Below are positions 36,011 to 45,726 of a DNA stretch of 64,000 nucleotides, one piece after another. The notes under the pieces were generated by a model. That model did no database searches and was not told the origin of the DNA. It saw only the letters and a list, made by a program, of their open reading frames with translations. How positions within the stretch are numbered: position 1 is the stretch's first letter; the number at the start of each line of letters is the position of its first letter. The position numbers were made by a program, and so were the translations under genes. The DNA lies in contig JAVBSL010000025.1 in NCBI GenBank assembly GCA_031556725.1, positions 1 to 64,000 of the forward strand. The letters run 5' to 3'. Source of the stretch: UBA935 sp031556725. Lineage in GTDB: Bacteria; Bacillota; Clostridia; Lachnospirales; Lachnospiraceae.

Positions 36011-38432
36011 TTGCCAACTCCTTTCGCAAAATTTTTTCCGCTTCATCGAACTCTATCTCTTCAATAAATTCCGATGCTGCTCGCAGTACCTGCAAGGTGC
36101 GCTCCGGCAACGGACTTTTTACCAATTCCTTAATTAACAGCAACGCCGGCTCTGCCTCAGAAATCCCTATATGAGCTAAAATTCTTTCGATATACTCACT
36201 TACATCCAGCGGCCGGATGCTGATTGCTTCGTCAAATGCATTATCAGCCTTACTTAAAATACCACTGACCGTTAAAAACTCTGAAATACCGCTTACTGCC
36301 CTTTCCCATTCCAAAAACAGTAAATTCAGACCCTTTTTTACATATGAAACATCTCTGTCACGGCATCGCTTCTCTAAGCGCCTGGCAATATGATGCAGAT
36401 CAATGGCTCCGATTCCGCGGGCATTCCCTTTTAGTGCATGAATGGAGATACATAATTTTTCTATTTCCCCTGTAGCCAGATAATTTTCTATTTCCTTCCT
36501 GGCCTTTTCATATGTCTTTCGGAAAAATTCCGCTGTTTTAGCGTATTGATAAATGTCTCCGCTCATATAATGAAGACCATCCTCCAAAATAATATCATAG
36601 GGTCGTAGCAACAGGCTGTAATCTCTTATTTCTTCATTACTGATATCGTTCTTGCTTTTTATCCGTCTGGTTCGGGTAACCAGTGCAGTTGGCAGATATT
36701 TCATTAGTGCCCCTTCCAGCTCCTGCCACCGGACCGGCTTTGACAGGTAATCCTGAAAGCCTTTACCTATCAGCATCTCTCTGGTTCCGGCAATCACATT
36801 GGCCGTTAACACAATTATCGGTGTATCGATACAGACATGATCCAACCGGTTCCGTATTTGCTGCAGGGTTTCTAATCCATCCATCTCCGGCATCATATAA
36901 TCCATCAATATTACATGATAGTATTCTGATTGTATCATATCCAGGCATTCTTCACCGCCGATTGCCGTATCTACCTGTAACATGGTCCGTTTTAATAAGG
37001 ATTTTATCACCGCCAGATTCATATAATTGTCGTCCACCACCAGAATCCGGCCTTCCGGCGCAACAAAAGTCTCTTCCCCCATTTCCATCGTTTCTTCATC
37101 TTTTCCTACCGATTTTAAAGTCTCAGCGGAAACAACTCCCTGTGGAGCAATAACCTTAAAGGTACTCCCCGATCCGTAAACACTGTCTACCGAAATCGTT
37201 CCCCCGATCATATCCAGCAGATTACGGATAATTGCCAGACCCAGGCCACTTCCTTCAATGTCACGGTTACTGCTGATGTCTGCCCGTTCAAAAGAATTAA
37301 ATAAAAAGGGCATATCCTTTTCCCGAATTCCGATACCGGTATCTGTCACTGTAATCTCCAGTAAAATTCTTTCTGCTGACTCCGGTATGACCCTGACTGA
37401 TAAAGTAACTGCTCCTGTTTTGGTATACTTAATGGCATTACTGATTAAATTAATCATAATCTGATGGATATGCCTTTCGTCTCCATACAGCTTAAGGGGC
37501 AGATTCTCATCCAGTTCCAGTTCAAACTTAAGATTCTTCTTTTCCGCATGAACTTTTCCCATAGTAAATAGTTCACTAATCAGCTCTCTGATATCATATG
37601 TATTCTCCACAACTTCCATTTTTCCCGATTCAATTTTAGAGAAATCCAAAACCTGATTTACCAAAGTTAAAAGCTGCTCACCGGCGTTTTGAATATTTTT
37701 CGAATACTCCAGAACCTGCTCCGTCTCACTTTCCCGCAGGATCATTTCATTCATACCCAGCATTAAGTTAATGGGCGTCCGAATTTCATGACTCATGTTA
37801 GCCAAAAAATCACTTTTGGCAGCATTTGCCTTATCGGCTGTCCGCTTAGCCTCCTCCACAATCTTTTGCTGAACCCGGTAAGTCCGGATATAAGCAAAGA
37901 AAATGGTTCCGATTGAAAGACCGGTAAGAACAAATCCGATAATAATATCCTGTAACTGAGCCCTGGGGTTCTCAAAGGGTGTTACCAAATCAGGATACCG
38001 ATATGCCAGAATACAAATCCCTATATAATAAAGGATTTGAACCGTTACGGTAATATAAAGAAGCTTGCCATAAAACATTAAAAAAATAAAAACAATCGCA
38101 AAAATAAAAAAATAAGGCATGGAACCTGCCATTCCCCCCATAGAAAAGAAAAGAACCCCAAACAGTCCCATAAAAACACCAATCACGGTGGCTATAAAGC
38201 CTATCGTATACTGCTTTGTTTTATTTACAAAATACATCAGCAGATACGAGCACACCGCTGCCGTAAAATTGATGATACCGCCAAGAATGGATATGCCCCC
38301 CAGGATGCTCTGCAGCCCTGAAATAATACTGACGGCAAAACCGCCAATGGCCAACAGATTGAACAACCGCACATTAAGTTCCAACTCTTTATTAAAATAC
38401 TTCCCCAATACTCTGTTTTGGATATTCCGCAT
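35997..38432 (-). CDS. hybrid histidine kinase (7TM-like sensor, REC, Hpt)
   Basis: An 811-residue kinase from ATG 38432, behind GAGAGGG. The first 190 residues form five or six membrane segments with short loops. HisKA (ANMSHEIRTPINLMLGM) and HATPase (LISNAIKYT; DTGIGI; GSGLGLAI) follow. Then come a receiver (VDDNYMNLAV...MDYMMPEMDGLE, Lys in LSKPV) and a C-terminal Hpt (SIHALKGNARGIG). It overlaps the response regulator gene, forming a phosphorelay. The promoter shares a symmetric site with the divergent lipoprotein gene at 38,580, suggesting autoregulation and control of the T7SS region. Confidence 0.9.
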   Translation of the reverse strand: MRNIQNRVLGKYFNKELELNVRLFNLLAIGGFAVSIISGLQSILGGISILGGIINFTAAVCSYLLMYFVNKTKQYTIGFIATVIGVFMGLFGVLFFSMGGMAGSMPYFFIFAIVFIFLMFYGKLLYITVTVQILYYIGICILAYRYPDLVTPFENPRAQLQDIIIGFVLTGLSIGTIFFAYIRTYRVQQKIVEEAKRTADKANAAKSDFLANMSHEIRTPINLMLGMNEMILRESETEQVLEYSKNIQNAGEQLLTLVNQVLDFSKIESGKMEVVENTYDIRELISELFTMGKVHAEKKNLKFELELDENLPLKLYGDERHIHQIMINLISNAIKYTKTGAVTLSVRVIPESAERILLEITVTDTGIGIREKDMPFLFNSFERADISSNRDIEGSGLGLAIIRNLLDMIGGTISVDSVYGSGSTFKVIAPQGVVSAETLKSVGKDEETMEMGEETFVAPEGRILVVDDNYMNLAVIKSLLKRTMLQVDTAIGGEECLDMIQSEYYHVILMDYMMPEMDGLETLQQIRNRLDHVCIDTPIIVLTANVIAGTREMLIGKGFQDYLSKPVRWQELEGALMKYLPTALVTRTRRIKSKNDISNEEIRDYSLLLRPYDIILEDGLHYMSGDIYQYAKTAEFFRKTYEKARKEIENYLATGEIEKLCISIHALKGNARGIGAIDLHHIARRLEKRCRDRDVSYVKKGLNLLFLEWERAVSGISEFLTVSGILSKADNAFDEAISIRPLDVSEYIERILAHIGISEAEPALLLIKELVKSPLPERTLQVLRAASEFIEEIEFDEAEKILRKELANGRK

Positions 38433-38468
38433 ATGAGCCCTCTCCCCATAATTTATCATCGTACTACT

Positions 38469-38539
38469 ACTATAGCATATTTATACAAAAAAAATAGTAA
38501 CTGCCAGTGACTATTTTTTTCTTGAAAGTATGCTATATT
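38469..38539. promoter_or_regulatory. divergent promoters around a symmetric operator
   Basis: AGTAACTG-C-CAGTGACT (38,496-38,512) is a near-perfect palindrome. A plus-strand -10 (TATATT, 38,534-38,539) and a minus-strand -10 (TATAGT, 38,469-38,474) each lie 21 bases from its edge. It therefore serves both the lipoprotein gene at 38,580 and the kinase gene. It matches the elements before the T7SS and 43,876 operons. Confidence 0.6.
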
Positions 38540-38579
38540 TATATTACATATTAAGTAGCCGAACCAGGAGGAAATAGAA

Positions 38580-40067
38580 TTGAAAAAGACTCATAATATA
38601 ATAATTGGTGTTTTATTGGCTTTCATCTCAATCGGACTTACGGGTTGCGGTAGCTCGAAGGAAGACTTAATTGACAATTCAGAAACAGAAATCGGTATCA
38701 TATACCAGGAATATGATAATAACGATATCGTAGAAATTTTAATGATAAGTTATGATGGCCAGCAGAAAGCTCTGGAGCAATATAATTGGAAAAACCCTGT
38801 CCTTGAGATGCTCAATAATGAAATTAAGCTGTCATCCGATGGTCCGGTACAAATATATCAAGCCTATCGGGATGAATTTATCGGAAACAGCATTGAAATC
38901 CGGTCTTACCCCTTTGTTGATGAGGATTATATTCAGATCGTCACCAGCTGTGTTGTTTTTCCCAGCCTGCAGCCTGATCTCTACGACAGGATGTGGAGCT
39001 ACAACTTTGATAAAAAGGAAAATAAGATTATTGAACTGGACGATGCTCTGGGAGATTACAATCTGACGCAGGATGAAATTTCCAGGTTATTTACAGAACA
39101 ATATACGGATGAGGAAACTAAGCTGGTCAGCGTAGAAGTTGTCGGCTTTGTGATTCACAATATGCCAGGAAAGCCTGTCACAAATTTTTTACTTGAAGTT
39201 ATGCGTGAAAATTATTCGGACCCGTATAAGGACTTTGCTATGTATGCACCCGATTATGACGAATTTATATGGCTGGCACCTGACTGCCTGTTCGACCCCG
39301 ACGTGTACGATATGCCGCAGTTGGACCCGCTCCTTGCTTATAATCGTGCGGATTTGCGATGGCCAATAGACGGGGAGTCTGAGGAATCAGCGTCTGAGGA
39401 ATCAGACTATATACTAGCGGCAGATATCACTGGCTTTGATGAACTGTCACCCGGCAGCGAATATATGCTTGATGGGCTGCTGTACGTTTCATTGCAATCC
39501 TTTCCCGTGCTTAATGACGAGATGTATGATGAAGCTTCGATGACTGAACGGATTAAGCTGTTGAAAGGCGATGACATTCGTATCTCCTCCCTTGCATTAT
39601 CAGATGATTACACAGCACAATTAACCTACCCTACATGGCTTATTGTATACGAAACAGGTCAAAACGAGGACACAGCGCAATGTGCCGATCTGTATTTCCA
39701 AACATATACCGGTGAACACTGGGTTCATACCGTAACCGCTGCTAACTTCATAGAGGATTATCAAGATAAAGTCACAGCCCTGCTTACAAGCACGATGCTC
39801 ACAACACCCGGCGATAGTGTAGACGATATAAATACCACCTTAGTACAAAACGCTCTGGAAAAGCAGGAACATGAAGCATCGGTAATCGTTATGACCGGCG
39901 AAGAAACCATAAACGGTGAGCACTGCTGTACCTATTCCGCTGGGGATTATTCCGCCGACGGGGCAAAATATACCGCAATGTATCACTACGCTGTCAGTGA
40001 CAGCCAGGCCGTCTACTATATGGATATCATTGAGGGACCGGACTGGCTTCCCCTGGAATCAGACTAA
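38580..40067 (+). CDS. lipoprotein of unknown function, TTG start
   Basis: A 495-residue protein starting at TTG 38580, seven bases after AGGAGG (AGGAGGAAATAGAATTG). The signal peptide runs to IGLTGCGSS (lipobox Cys about residue 23). The mature part is very acidic and rich in Tyr and Asp. I recognise no family. A short acidic repeat (ESEESASEESD) lies near the middle. It is divergent from the hybrid kinase and shares its control site, so it may be the sensed or regulated surface partner of that system. Its stop overlaps the convergent methyltransferase gene by nine bases. Confidence 0.8.
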   Translation: MKKTHNIIIGVLLAFISIGLTGCGSSKEDLIDNSETEIGIIYQEYDNNDIVEILMISYDGQQKALEQYNWKNPVLEMLNNEIKLSSDGPVQIYQAYRDEFIGNSIEIRSYPFVDEDYIQIVTSCVVFPSLQPDLYDRMWSYNFDKKENKIIELDDALGDYNLTQDEISRLFTEQYTDEETKLVSVEVVGFVIHNMPGKPVTNFLLEVMRENYSDPYKDFAMYAPDYDEFIWLAPDCLFDPDVYDMPQLDPLLAYNRADLRWPIDGESEESASEESDYILAADITGFDELSPGSEYMLDGLLYVSLQSFPVLNDEMYDEASMTERIKLLKGDDIRISSLALSDDYTAQLTYPTWLIVYETGQNEDTAQCADLYFQTYTGEHWVHTVTAANFIEDYQDKVTALLTSTMLTTPGDSVDDINTTLVQNALEKQEHEASVIVMTGEETINGEHCCTYSAGDYSADGAKYTAMYHYAVSDSQAVYYMDIIEGPDWLPLESD

Positions 40068-40814
40068 CTTTGTTGCTTTTACTATAAATGATGTATTTAT
40101 TAGTTTTGCTTTATGCTCTGAATAATATTTCATCGTAAATTCCTGATCCCGGCTTACAATATCCGTATCAGTTTCTTCAATTAGTCTTTCCACTTTAAAA
40201 CCGGCATTTGCTAATTCATTTATATAAGAGGAAAGTTTCCAGTTTTTCACTACCATTGTCTGCATGGCTTTGGTCATTTCAATAGTTGCTTCTTCTAAGT
40301 ATGAGCGGGAAAGAACATAGTTCCCGCTCTCTGCTTTTATACATTGCATTAAAGGGTTATCCCATGAAAAAATAAAGGTCCCTGACGGCTTTAAATATTT
40401 GTATACCAACTCGATAGATTTTTTCAAATCAAAAGTCCAGCCAAAAGCATATATCGAATAAACAATATCAAAATATTCCACAGGTATACCTGGATTTTCC
40501 TCCATTGGTGATACGAACAGATTTGCTGCTATATTGTTTTCACCTAAAAGCCTTTTTGCATTTTCAATTTGTCTGGAAGACAGATCTAATCCCCACAGTT
40601 CTGCCGCACCTCTCCCGGAATTATATAACAGGGAGTGACCGCTGCCACAGCCGATATCCAATATCTTCTTGCCATTCAAATCGCCAAAAAGCTGCAGAGA
40701 ATCTTCTTTCGGTAATGTTGGTCCGTATACTGGCAAGGCTGTCGCTCCAAACCAATCATCAGCCACTGCATCCCAGCTTGCTTTATTTTTTGATAGAATT
40801 TCATTCTTATTCAC
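40059..40814 (-). CDS. class I SAM-dependent methyltransferase
   Basis: A 251-residue soluble enzyme of the UbiE/Methyltransf_11 type. SAM-binding motif I is KILDIGCGSGHSL (about residues 50-62), with the acidic loop LWGLDLSSRQIENAK and YFDIVYSIYAFGWTFD as the post-II region. The substrate is not predictable. The gene is convergent with the lipoprotein gene and stands alone between two regions linked to the secretion regulon. Confidence 0.88.
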   Translation of the reverse strand: MNKNEILSKNKASWDAVADDWFGATALPVYGPTLPKEDSLQLFGDLNGKKILDIGCGSGHSLLYNSGRGAAELWGLDLSSRQIENAKRLLGENNIAANLFVSPMEENPGIPVEYFDIVYSIYAFGWTFDLKKSIELVYKYLKPSGTFIFSWDNPLMQCIKAESGNYVLSRSYLEEATIEMTKAMQTMVVKNWKLSSYINELANAGFKVERLIEETDTDIVSRDQEFTMKYYSEHKAKLINTSFIVKATKLV

Positions 40815-40895
40815 GGCTAAATCTCCTTTTTGTATTCTTTAGTAATACTATAAACGCAAAACTATTATATTCCAATAGTCTTGCGTTTATATTTC

Positions 40896-42845
40896 TTATC
40901 GGAAACCGCTGCCGCTTGAACCGCTTCCCGATCCTCCATCGGATGACGATGACCCTCCACCACCTCCGGAGCTATCGGAGTACGACGTAGCCGAATAGGA
41001 GCTGCTTTGAATACTGTCTATTGTATCGAACATGATACCGGAACTGATTACTTCCGTAAACATTTCACGCCTGTAATAGTCATCCGAAACTAAAGAACTA
41101 TTATCCACAGGATAATACAATGCCAATTCCTTTATCAGTTTTTTGCTTTTTCCTAATGCAGTTGCGTAGACTAAATATTTCCCCCACATTTTAACTTCCG
41201 GTAATTCCTTTTCCTCAAAAGTTGAAAAATCATCAAGGAACTTACCAAAAGCCCACCACAAAGATGCTTTGTCCGTACCTGATTGCGACAGTACTTTTTC
41301 TGTCCGGTCATGTCCCTCACAAATGGCAGCAATACAGAAAAACGGAAGAAAGGTAAAAATAGCAATCATAATCGAGGCCCACCCTGCACCGTCGTAGTAA
41401 AAGGCAAGTATACTATAAATAGTAAATACTGCTCCTATCAGTGTGAACAGTCTGCCTAAGCTTTTTGAACCATTGGCCTTAATCTCCATTTCTTCCAGAT
41501 AAGGTGATTCCATCCCTTCAGCCTTAACTTCCATATTGAATTGACGTATTATACCCGCAACCTCACTCTGATTTTTCCTTATATAACTCTGTATATCTTT
41601 TAATGTCACCGATGCATTTCCACTGGCTGCGGCAATTATCAGTGAAATCAGCGTATTCTCATAATTCCTGACAGGCGTTCGTTCCGGATAAACTTTAATT
41701 TCCGTCTCACCATCCGCATTCCTTTTCATATCCATATAGCCTTCCAAAAACAAATCCAGCATAGTCGCTGAAAAAGCATTGCCTTCCTTACTCTTCTCGA
41801 ACTTCGGAAACCAGGAAAGAAGTGTGTTAAGCACAGCCGGCGGCGTATTATCCGGCAGCTCTCTATAATATGGAGGATTCTGTTCCGCAGTATACTGTGT
41901 CCGGATAATTTTTGCATCACGTTTTTTTGCCTGTGCCGCAGCTATAAATATCCCTATAAACCCAGCAAATATGCCCGCAACAACAAAACCCAGATGATAA
42001 TCCTCGGTGAAAAAGTCCTGCAAAGCGGCTTGTACCGGATGGTCTTTTTCCCATTCCTCTCTTCTTAACCGTTCTTCTTCCCGGAGTCTCTCTAACTCCT
42101 CCCGTTCTGCATTTGCTTTTTCTGCAAGACCTTCCTCATATGCCAGGATATCATTTTTCTTTTCTTCGGCTACATAATAACCTCCACTAAAAAGATAGGT
42201 TGGAACACATACCCGTATATCCACGATTTCGCTTGCCCCTACGCTGCTTATATCAAACGCAGCTGTGGTTTCATCCTCTTTAAGGAATGTTCCGTTCAGG
42301 GGTCCGTGTGACCAGATTCTAAACTCTTCCGGTTCCGAACCTGTCGGAACAGTAACCCTGGCGGTCAAATCTCGAATCATGGCAGCTTCATTTTCTCCGG
42401 TCAGATCCCAAACAAAATCGGCCACATCTTCGTAGATTTTCACCGCATTTTTCACTGTATAGGATATGGTGAAAATACGCGTTTCGTCATAGGAGCTTTG
42501 ATACAGCTCAATTAAATATTCATTGTCTTTGATGCCTGCCGCAAAAGTATTCCATGGGTTGAGGTCATCGAATGTAGATTCCTCTTCCATCTCAGAGCCA
42601 TCAATGGTTGCCGACCAATCGGTTATTTCATAATAATCCGATAATGCATATTGCCGGTAATAGACACTATAGGTACGCTCATCGTCGAAGCGCACTACCC
42701 ATGTTTCGGTTATTTCGGCATTTCCGTTTTCCAGGATTTCTATATCATAGTGTCCTGAATCAAAGCTTGGTGCCGCACTCACATTTGTTCTGAAACCTGC
42801 TACGATAAATAATACCGCAAAAAAAAATTTTAACGTATTTTTCAT
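40896..42845 (-). CDS. DUF2207 membrane protein with Gly/Ser tail
   Basis: A 649-residue protein. A signal peptide (FFFAVLFIVAGFRTNVSA) leads to an extracellular DUF2207 beta domain (about 25-250, HYDIEILENGNAEITETWVV). A membrane segment (LGFVVAGIFAGFIGIFIAA, about 285), a cytoplasmic region and two further segments (about 470-520) follow. It ends in a low-complexity SSGGGGGSSSSDGGSGSGSS tail, common in this family. Function is unknown. It begins at the last base of the upstream lipoprotein gene, forming a two-gene operon with the shared promoter element in front. Confidence 0.85.
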   Translation of the reverse strand: MKNTLKFFFAVLFIVAGFRTNVSAAPSFDSGHYDIEILENGNAEITETWVVRFDDERTYSVYYRQYALSDYYEITDWSATIDGSEMEEESTFDDLNPWNTFAAGIKDNEYLIELYQSSYDETRIFTISYTVKNAVKIYEDVADFVWDLTGENEAAMIRDLTARVTVPTGSEPEEFRIWSHGPLNGTFLKEDETTAAFDISSVGASEIVDIRVCVPTYLFSGGYYVAEEKKNDILAYEEGLAEKANAEREELERLREEERLRREEWEKDHPVQAALQDFFTEDYHLGFVVAGIFAGFIGIFIAAAQAKKRDAKIIRTQYTAEQNPPYYRELPDNTPPAVLNTLLSWFPKFEKSKEGNAFSATMLDLFLEGYMDMKRNADGETEIKVYPERTPVRNYENTLISLIIAAASGNASVTLKDIQSYIRKNQSEVAGIIRQFNMEVKAEGMESPYLEEMEIKANGSKSLGRLFTLIGAVFTIYSILAFYYDGAGWASIMIAIFTFLPFFCIAAICEGHDRTEKVLSQSGTDKASLWWAFGKFLDDFSTFEEKELPEVKMWGKYLVYATALGKSKKLIKELALYYPVDNSSLVSDDYYRREMFTEVISSGIMFDTIDSIQSSSYSATSYSDSSGGGGGSSSSDGGSGSGSSGSGFR

Positions 42846-43876
42846 TAATTTACACTCTCCTCACCCATATCACGGCCATTGGCACTGCTGATATATACCG
42901 CTTCTTCTTTCAGCAAACCATACCATCTTTCTGCTTCCTTAGCCGTATCACATATAACTGCAACCGTTACATAATCTGAGACACTTTCAAATTCAAAGTA
43001 CTTTTCCGGATCCACAATCCACAGATAGGCACCATATGTATATTTACCGGTTTCCTGATCCATGGAATCCACCGTCGCAATGGTTATTCCATATCCATAT
43101 TCTACTACATTCTTGGCATTATAACGATCTAAAAAATCATCTTCCGGTTCTGTCATCGCCCAATATTCCAGTCTGGTATTATCCTGCAGAGAGGCAAAGC
43201 TTACGCCGCCGTTGTCAGTAGGAATCGCCTCTTCGGAAAACGAGTTCGGATAAGAAAGCTCAAGCATATTTTCTTTATCAAAATAAATTCTGTCTTCACT
43301 TTCATCGCCCTGCCCATCCTCATGAGCAAAGTAAAATGCACTGCCCATGTAGGGTATATCAGACGGAAATACATTAACCGGATAAAGCTCGTCAAAGATA
43401 AGCTCCTTGCCCCCATCCATTGTATAGTAAACTTCCTCATGCAGTGCCTCCTGCAGGGTGCGGTACATACTGTCCATCATAAACCACCGCAGAGATTCCT
43501 GATCAAAAAAGAAAAAATCTTCCTTTTGTTCGCGGTCATCAAGGCCCGCAACCAGAGTCGAATCTGCCGCCCAGTCTACGATGACTCCGTTTTCCTCATG
43601 GTTACTGAGTGTCACTTTAAAGTCAAGTCCTGACCATGAACTTAAGCCATCAATTATATCTTCCACCGGAATGTCTTCATAAGCAGAAAGTGTTTCATAT
43701 TGTAAATCTCCTTCTGCTGAACCATAGGACCGGTCAAAAATAACCGCTGCCGTTCGCAAACCACCGCCTACTTCCGGTTCCGGTGAAATTGCATCTTCTA
43801 CCTTACTGCCGGTACATGCCGTTACGGTTGCCAGTATCAGAACCATTGTCATTGTAAACACTATTTTTTTCATCAT
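42845..43876 (-). CDS. lipoprotein of the secretion-linked regulon
   Basis: A 343-residue lipoprotein: signal MMKKIVFTMTMVLILATVTAC, lipobox Cys at residue 21. No family recognised. The mature protein is acidic. A segment LELSYPNSFSEEAIPTDNGG faintly resembles the outer domain of the first T7SS-operon protein (YTVNYPSAYFADDNGDGS). Together with a near-identical promoter element this suggests a related role at the cell surface. It is the first gene of an operon with the DUF2207 protein. Confidence 0.75.
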   Translation of the reverse strand: MMKKIVFTMTMVLILATVTACTGSKVEDAISPEPEVGGGLRTAAVIFDRSYGSAEGDLQYETLSAYEDIPVEDIIDGLSSWSGLDFKVTLSNHEENGVIVDWAADSTLVAGLDDREQKEDFFFFDQESLRWFMMDSMYRTLQEALHEEVYYTMDGGKELIFDELYPVNVFPSDIPYMGSAFYFAHEDGQGDESEDRIYFDKENMLELSYPNSFSEEAIPTDNGGVSFASLQDNTRLEYWAMTEPEDDFLDRYNAKNVVEYGYGITIATVDSMDQETGKYTYGAYLWIVDPEKYFEFESVSDYVTVAVICDTAKEAERWYGLLKEEAVYISSANGRDMGEESVN

Positions 43877-43907
43877 AATATCTCTCCCTTTTAATAATTA
43901 TTTCTTA

Positions 43908-43952
43908 ATATTAACATTCAAAGTTTGCCAGAAACAGTATCTCACAGTTACC
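43908..43952 (-). promoter_or_regulatory. promoter with the T7SS-regulon element
   Basis: On the minus strand GGTAACTG-T-GAGATACT (43,936-43,952) lies 22 bases before TAATAT (43,908-43,913). Site, spacing and even spacer sequence match the promoter of the T7SS operon. Confidence 0.65.
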
Positions 43953-43965
43953 TTTTATTGCATTC

Positions 43966-43991
43966 AAAAACAGCACCTCACAGAAGTGCTG
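43966..43991 (-). terminator. intrinsic terminator after the secreted-protein remnant
   Basis: On the minus strand CAGCACTTC-TGT-GAGGTGCTG is followed by TTTTT, about 27 bases after the stop at 44,018. Confidence 0.7.
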
Positions 43992-44017
43992 CTTGTTGAA
44001 CTTATTTAATAGAATAA

Positions 44018-44543
44018 CTATTTCACTTCTGTTTTTCCAAATAATCCGGCCAGATAACCATCAAAACCTGCATATTCAACATCCGCAGGTACCGCTGCTC
44101 CCGCAGGAATCACAATTTTATAAGTTATTCCCGATAATCTGTAAGTAAGCACAAAATCAATATCCCTTCTAGCTGCTATTGCTTCCATGACTTTTTGTGA
44201 AAAACTTGTCCAGAGCTGAGTATCTATGGATATGGTTTCTCCTAACTGGGCTTTGTTCACCTTATCAATTGTATTTTTATTAAAAACAGCATACGCTGAC
44301 GTCAGACCAGTCCCGCCGGTCATATAATCGGTAACCGCGCCACAGTTGGTACATACATATGCCATTACTCCATCTGCCGTCTCGGTTGCGCCGCTTTCCG
44401 TTATCCACTCACAAGTATGAGCAGTTCCCATATAGAATAGGTCGAAGGTGCCGCTTTAACTGTCATTTGGCTTCCGGTCAGTATTGATACAGACAATATT
44501 ATGCCCGGCAAAACTACCCCTGCTTTCTAAATTTACTTTTCAT
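44018..44543 (-). pseudogene. secreted CxxC-containing protein with frameshifted signal region
   Basis: The largest open frame (44,018-44,431) begins MGTAHTCEWITESGATETAD and contains a Cys-pair module (HTCEW...YVCTNCG) seen in secreted Clostridia proteins. Upstream, an ATG at 44543 behind AGGGAG starts MKSKFRK and stops after three more codons. The next frame then reads a plausible signal peptide, VVLPGIILSVSILTGSQM then TVKAA, before the downstream frame takes over. Two frameshifts therefore separate start, signal and mature part. This is either a recent pseudogene or sequence error. Confidence 0.6.
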
Positions 44544-44751
44544 ATAATTATTTTCTCCCTTCTAAATGCATTACTCTTTTTATGTTTTAGTATAGCATTC
44601 CATAATAGTATAATCAATCCAATATCGTTTATATAAGCACTATTTTTACGCACATTTCTCATAATTATCACTGTGCAAGTGGAAGTACCTGTACATATAA
44701 AAATGGAACTGTTGTACACAATGGTATCAATCCTCTTGCACGATAGTCATT

Positions 44752-45027
44752 CTACTTTTTGTTTTTTAAGCAAATAATATTTGACAATATTGTGACCGCT
44801 CCTACGGATAATGACCCTATTACCCATGATGATTTACCAATAATTAGTCCAGCTCCACCAGCAAGCAATAGTAAAGCACCGGCACAAGCCCCGATAGACC
44901 GCCCGATTTTTTCAACTCTTGGAGAAGGTGTTTTTATCCTCTCTGTTTTTTCCATAAGTGATTGTGTAAATTCCATAGGTACCTCTATGGCTTTTCTTGT
45001 TATTTCAGAAATTCTATCTTGTTTCAT
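44752..45027 (-). CDS. small membrane protein of the ABC exporter operon
   Basis: A 91-residue protein with an amphipathic N-terminus (RISEITRKAIEVPMEFTQSL) and two close hydrophobic segments (ACAGALLLLAGGAGLIIG; VIGSLSVGAVTILSNII, about residues 48-85). No family recognised. Its start directly abuts the stop of the ABC permease gene, so it is the third gene of the TetR-controlled transporter operon and may assist or modulate it. Confidence 0.7.
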   Translation of the reverse strand: MKQDRISEITRKAIEVPMEFTQSLMEKTERIKTPSPRVEKIGRSIGACAGALLLLAGGAGLIIGKSSWVIGSLSVGAVTILSNIICLKNKK

Positions 45028-45726
45028 TTATTCTACCTCCATTTGATTAATTTTACGGGATAAAGTGAAAAGTATTGCAAATATAATTAGTAAAGAAACT
45101 GTGGTAATTATCAAAGATATAGATGGTTTTTCCTCACTGCTAATGGCTATATTTCCATAAATACCCGACAATATAAATGCACTGATTAGCGTGGTTGGAA
45201 TGGATTTTTTTATAAACCCAATACGCATTGATAGCAGTCCGATTGCACTGGCAGCGACAAATGAAACAAACATACTAAAGAAAGCTTTCATTAATATATC
45301 GCTGGTCATAACATCCGATACGATTGGAGAAAAAGTTTCAGTTAGAGCAAAAATACCGACAGGCAACATTCTGCAAATGAACATGGATAGCATTACAAAT
45401 AAAAGAACAATCAATATTTTTGCTATAAATGTTTTTTGGCGACCAACAGGATATGAAAAAAGCAATGCTAACCTTTTGCCCGAATATTCCTCAACAATTA
45501 ACTTTGAATACATCGTTGCTGAAAAAATGCTAAAAAAAAGTGTATTGATTGCACCTGTGAACAAAAGAATGTTTCCATAATTCATAAACTGTATTTCTTG
45601 TTCTACCTGTGCCACATAAGCTACAAAATAAGTAAATACCAATTGAACAATACCGAAAATAGCACTGCTGATAAAATATGGACGCAAATTGATACGCAAG
45701 AGTTCTAATTTAATAAGTTTTGTCAT
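45028..45726 (-). CDS. ABC-2 type transporter permease
   Basis: A 232-residue protein with six hydrophobic segments in the ABC-2 layout (LRPYFISSAIFGIVQLVFTY, EYSGKRLALLFSYPVGRQK after TM2). The YSGKR...LFSYPVGR segment is common in bacitracin-type exporter permeases (BcrB-like). It overlaps the ATPase gene by four bases. Cargo could be an antibiotic or peptide. Confidence 0.88.
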   Translation of the reverse strand: MTKLIKLELLRINLRPYFISSAIFGIVQLVFTYFVAYVAQVEQEIQFMNYGNILLFTGAINTLFFSIFSATMYSKLIVEEYSGKRLALLFSYPVGRQKTFIAKILIVLLFVMLSMFICRMLPVGIFALTETFSPIVSDVMTSDILMKAFFSMFVSFVAASAIGLLSMRIGFIKKSIPTTLISAFILSGIYGNIAISSEEKPSISLIITTVSLLIIFAILFTLSRKINQMEVE

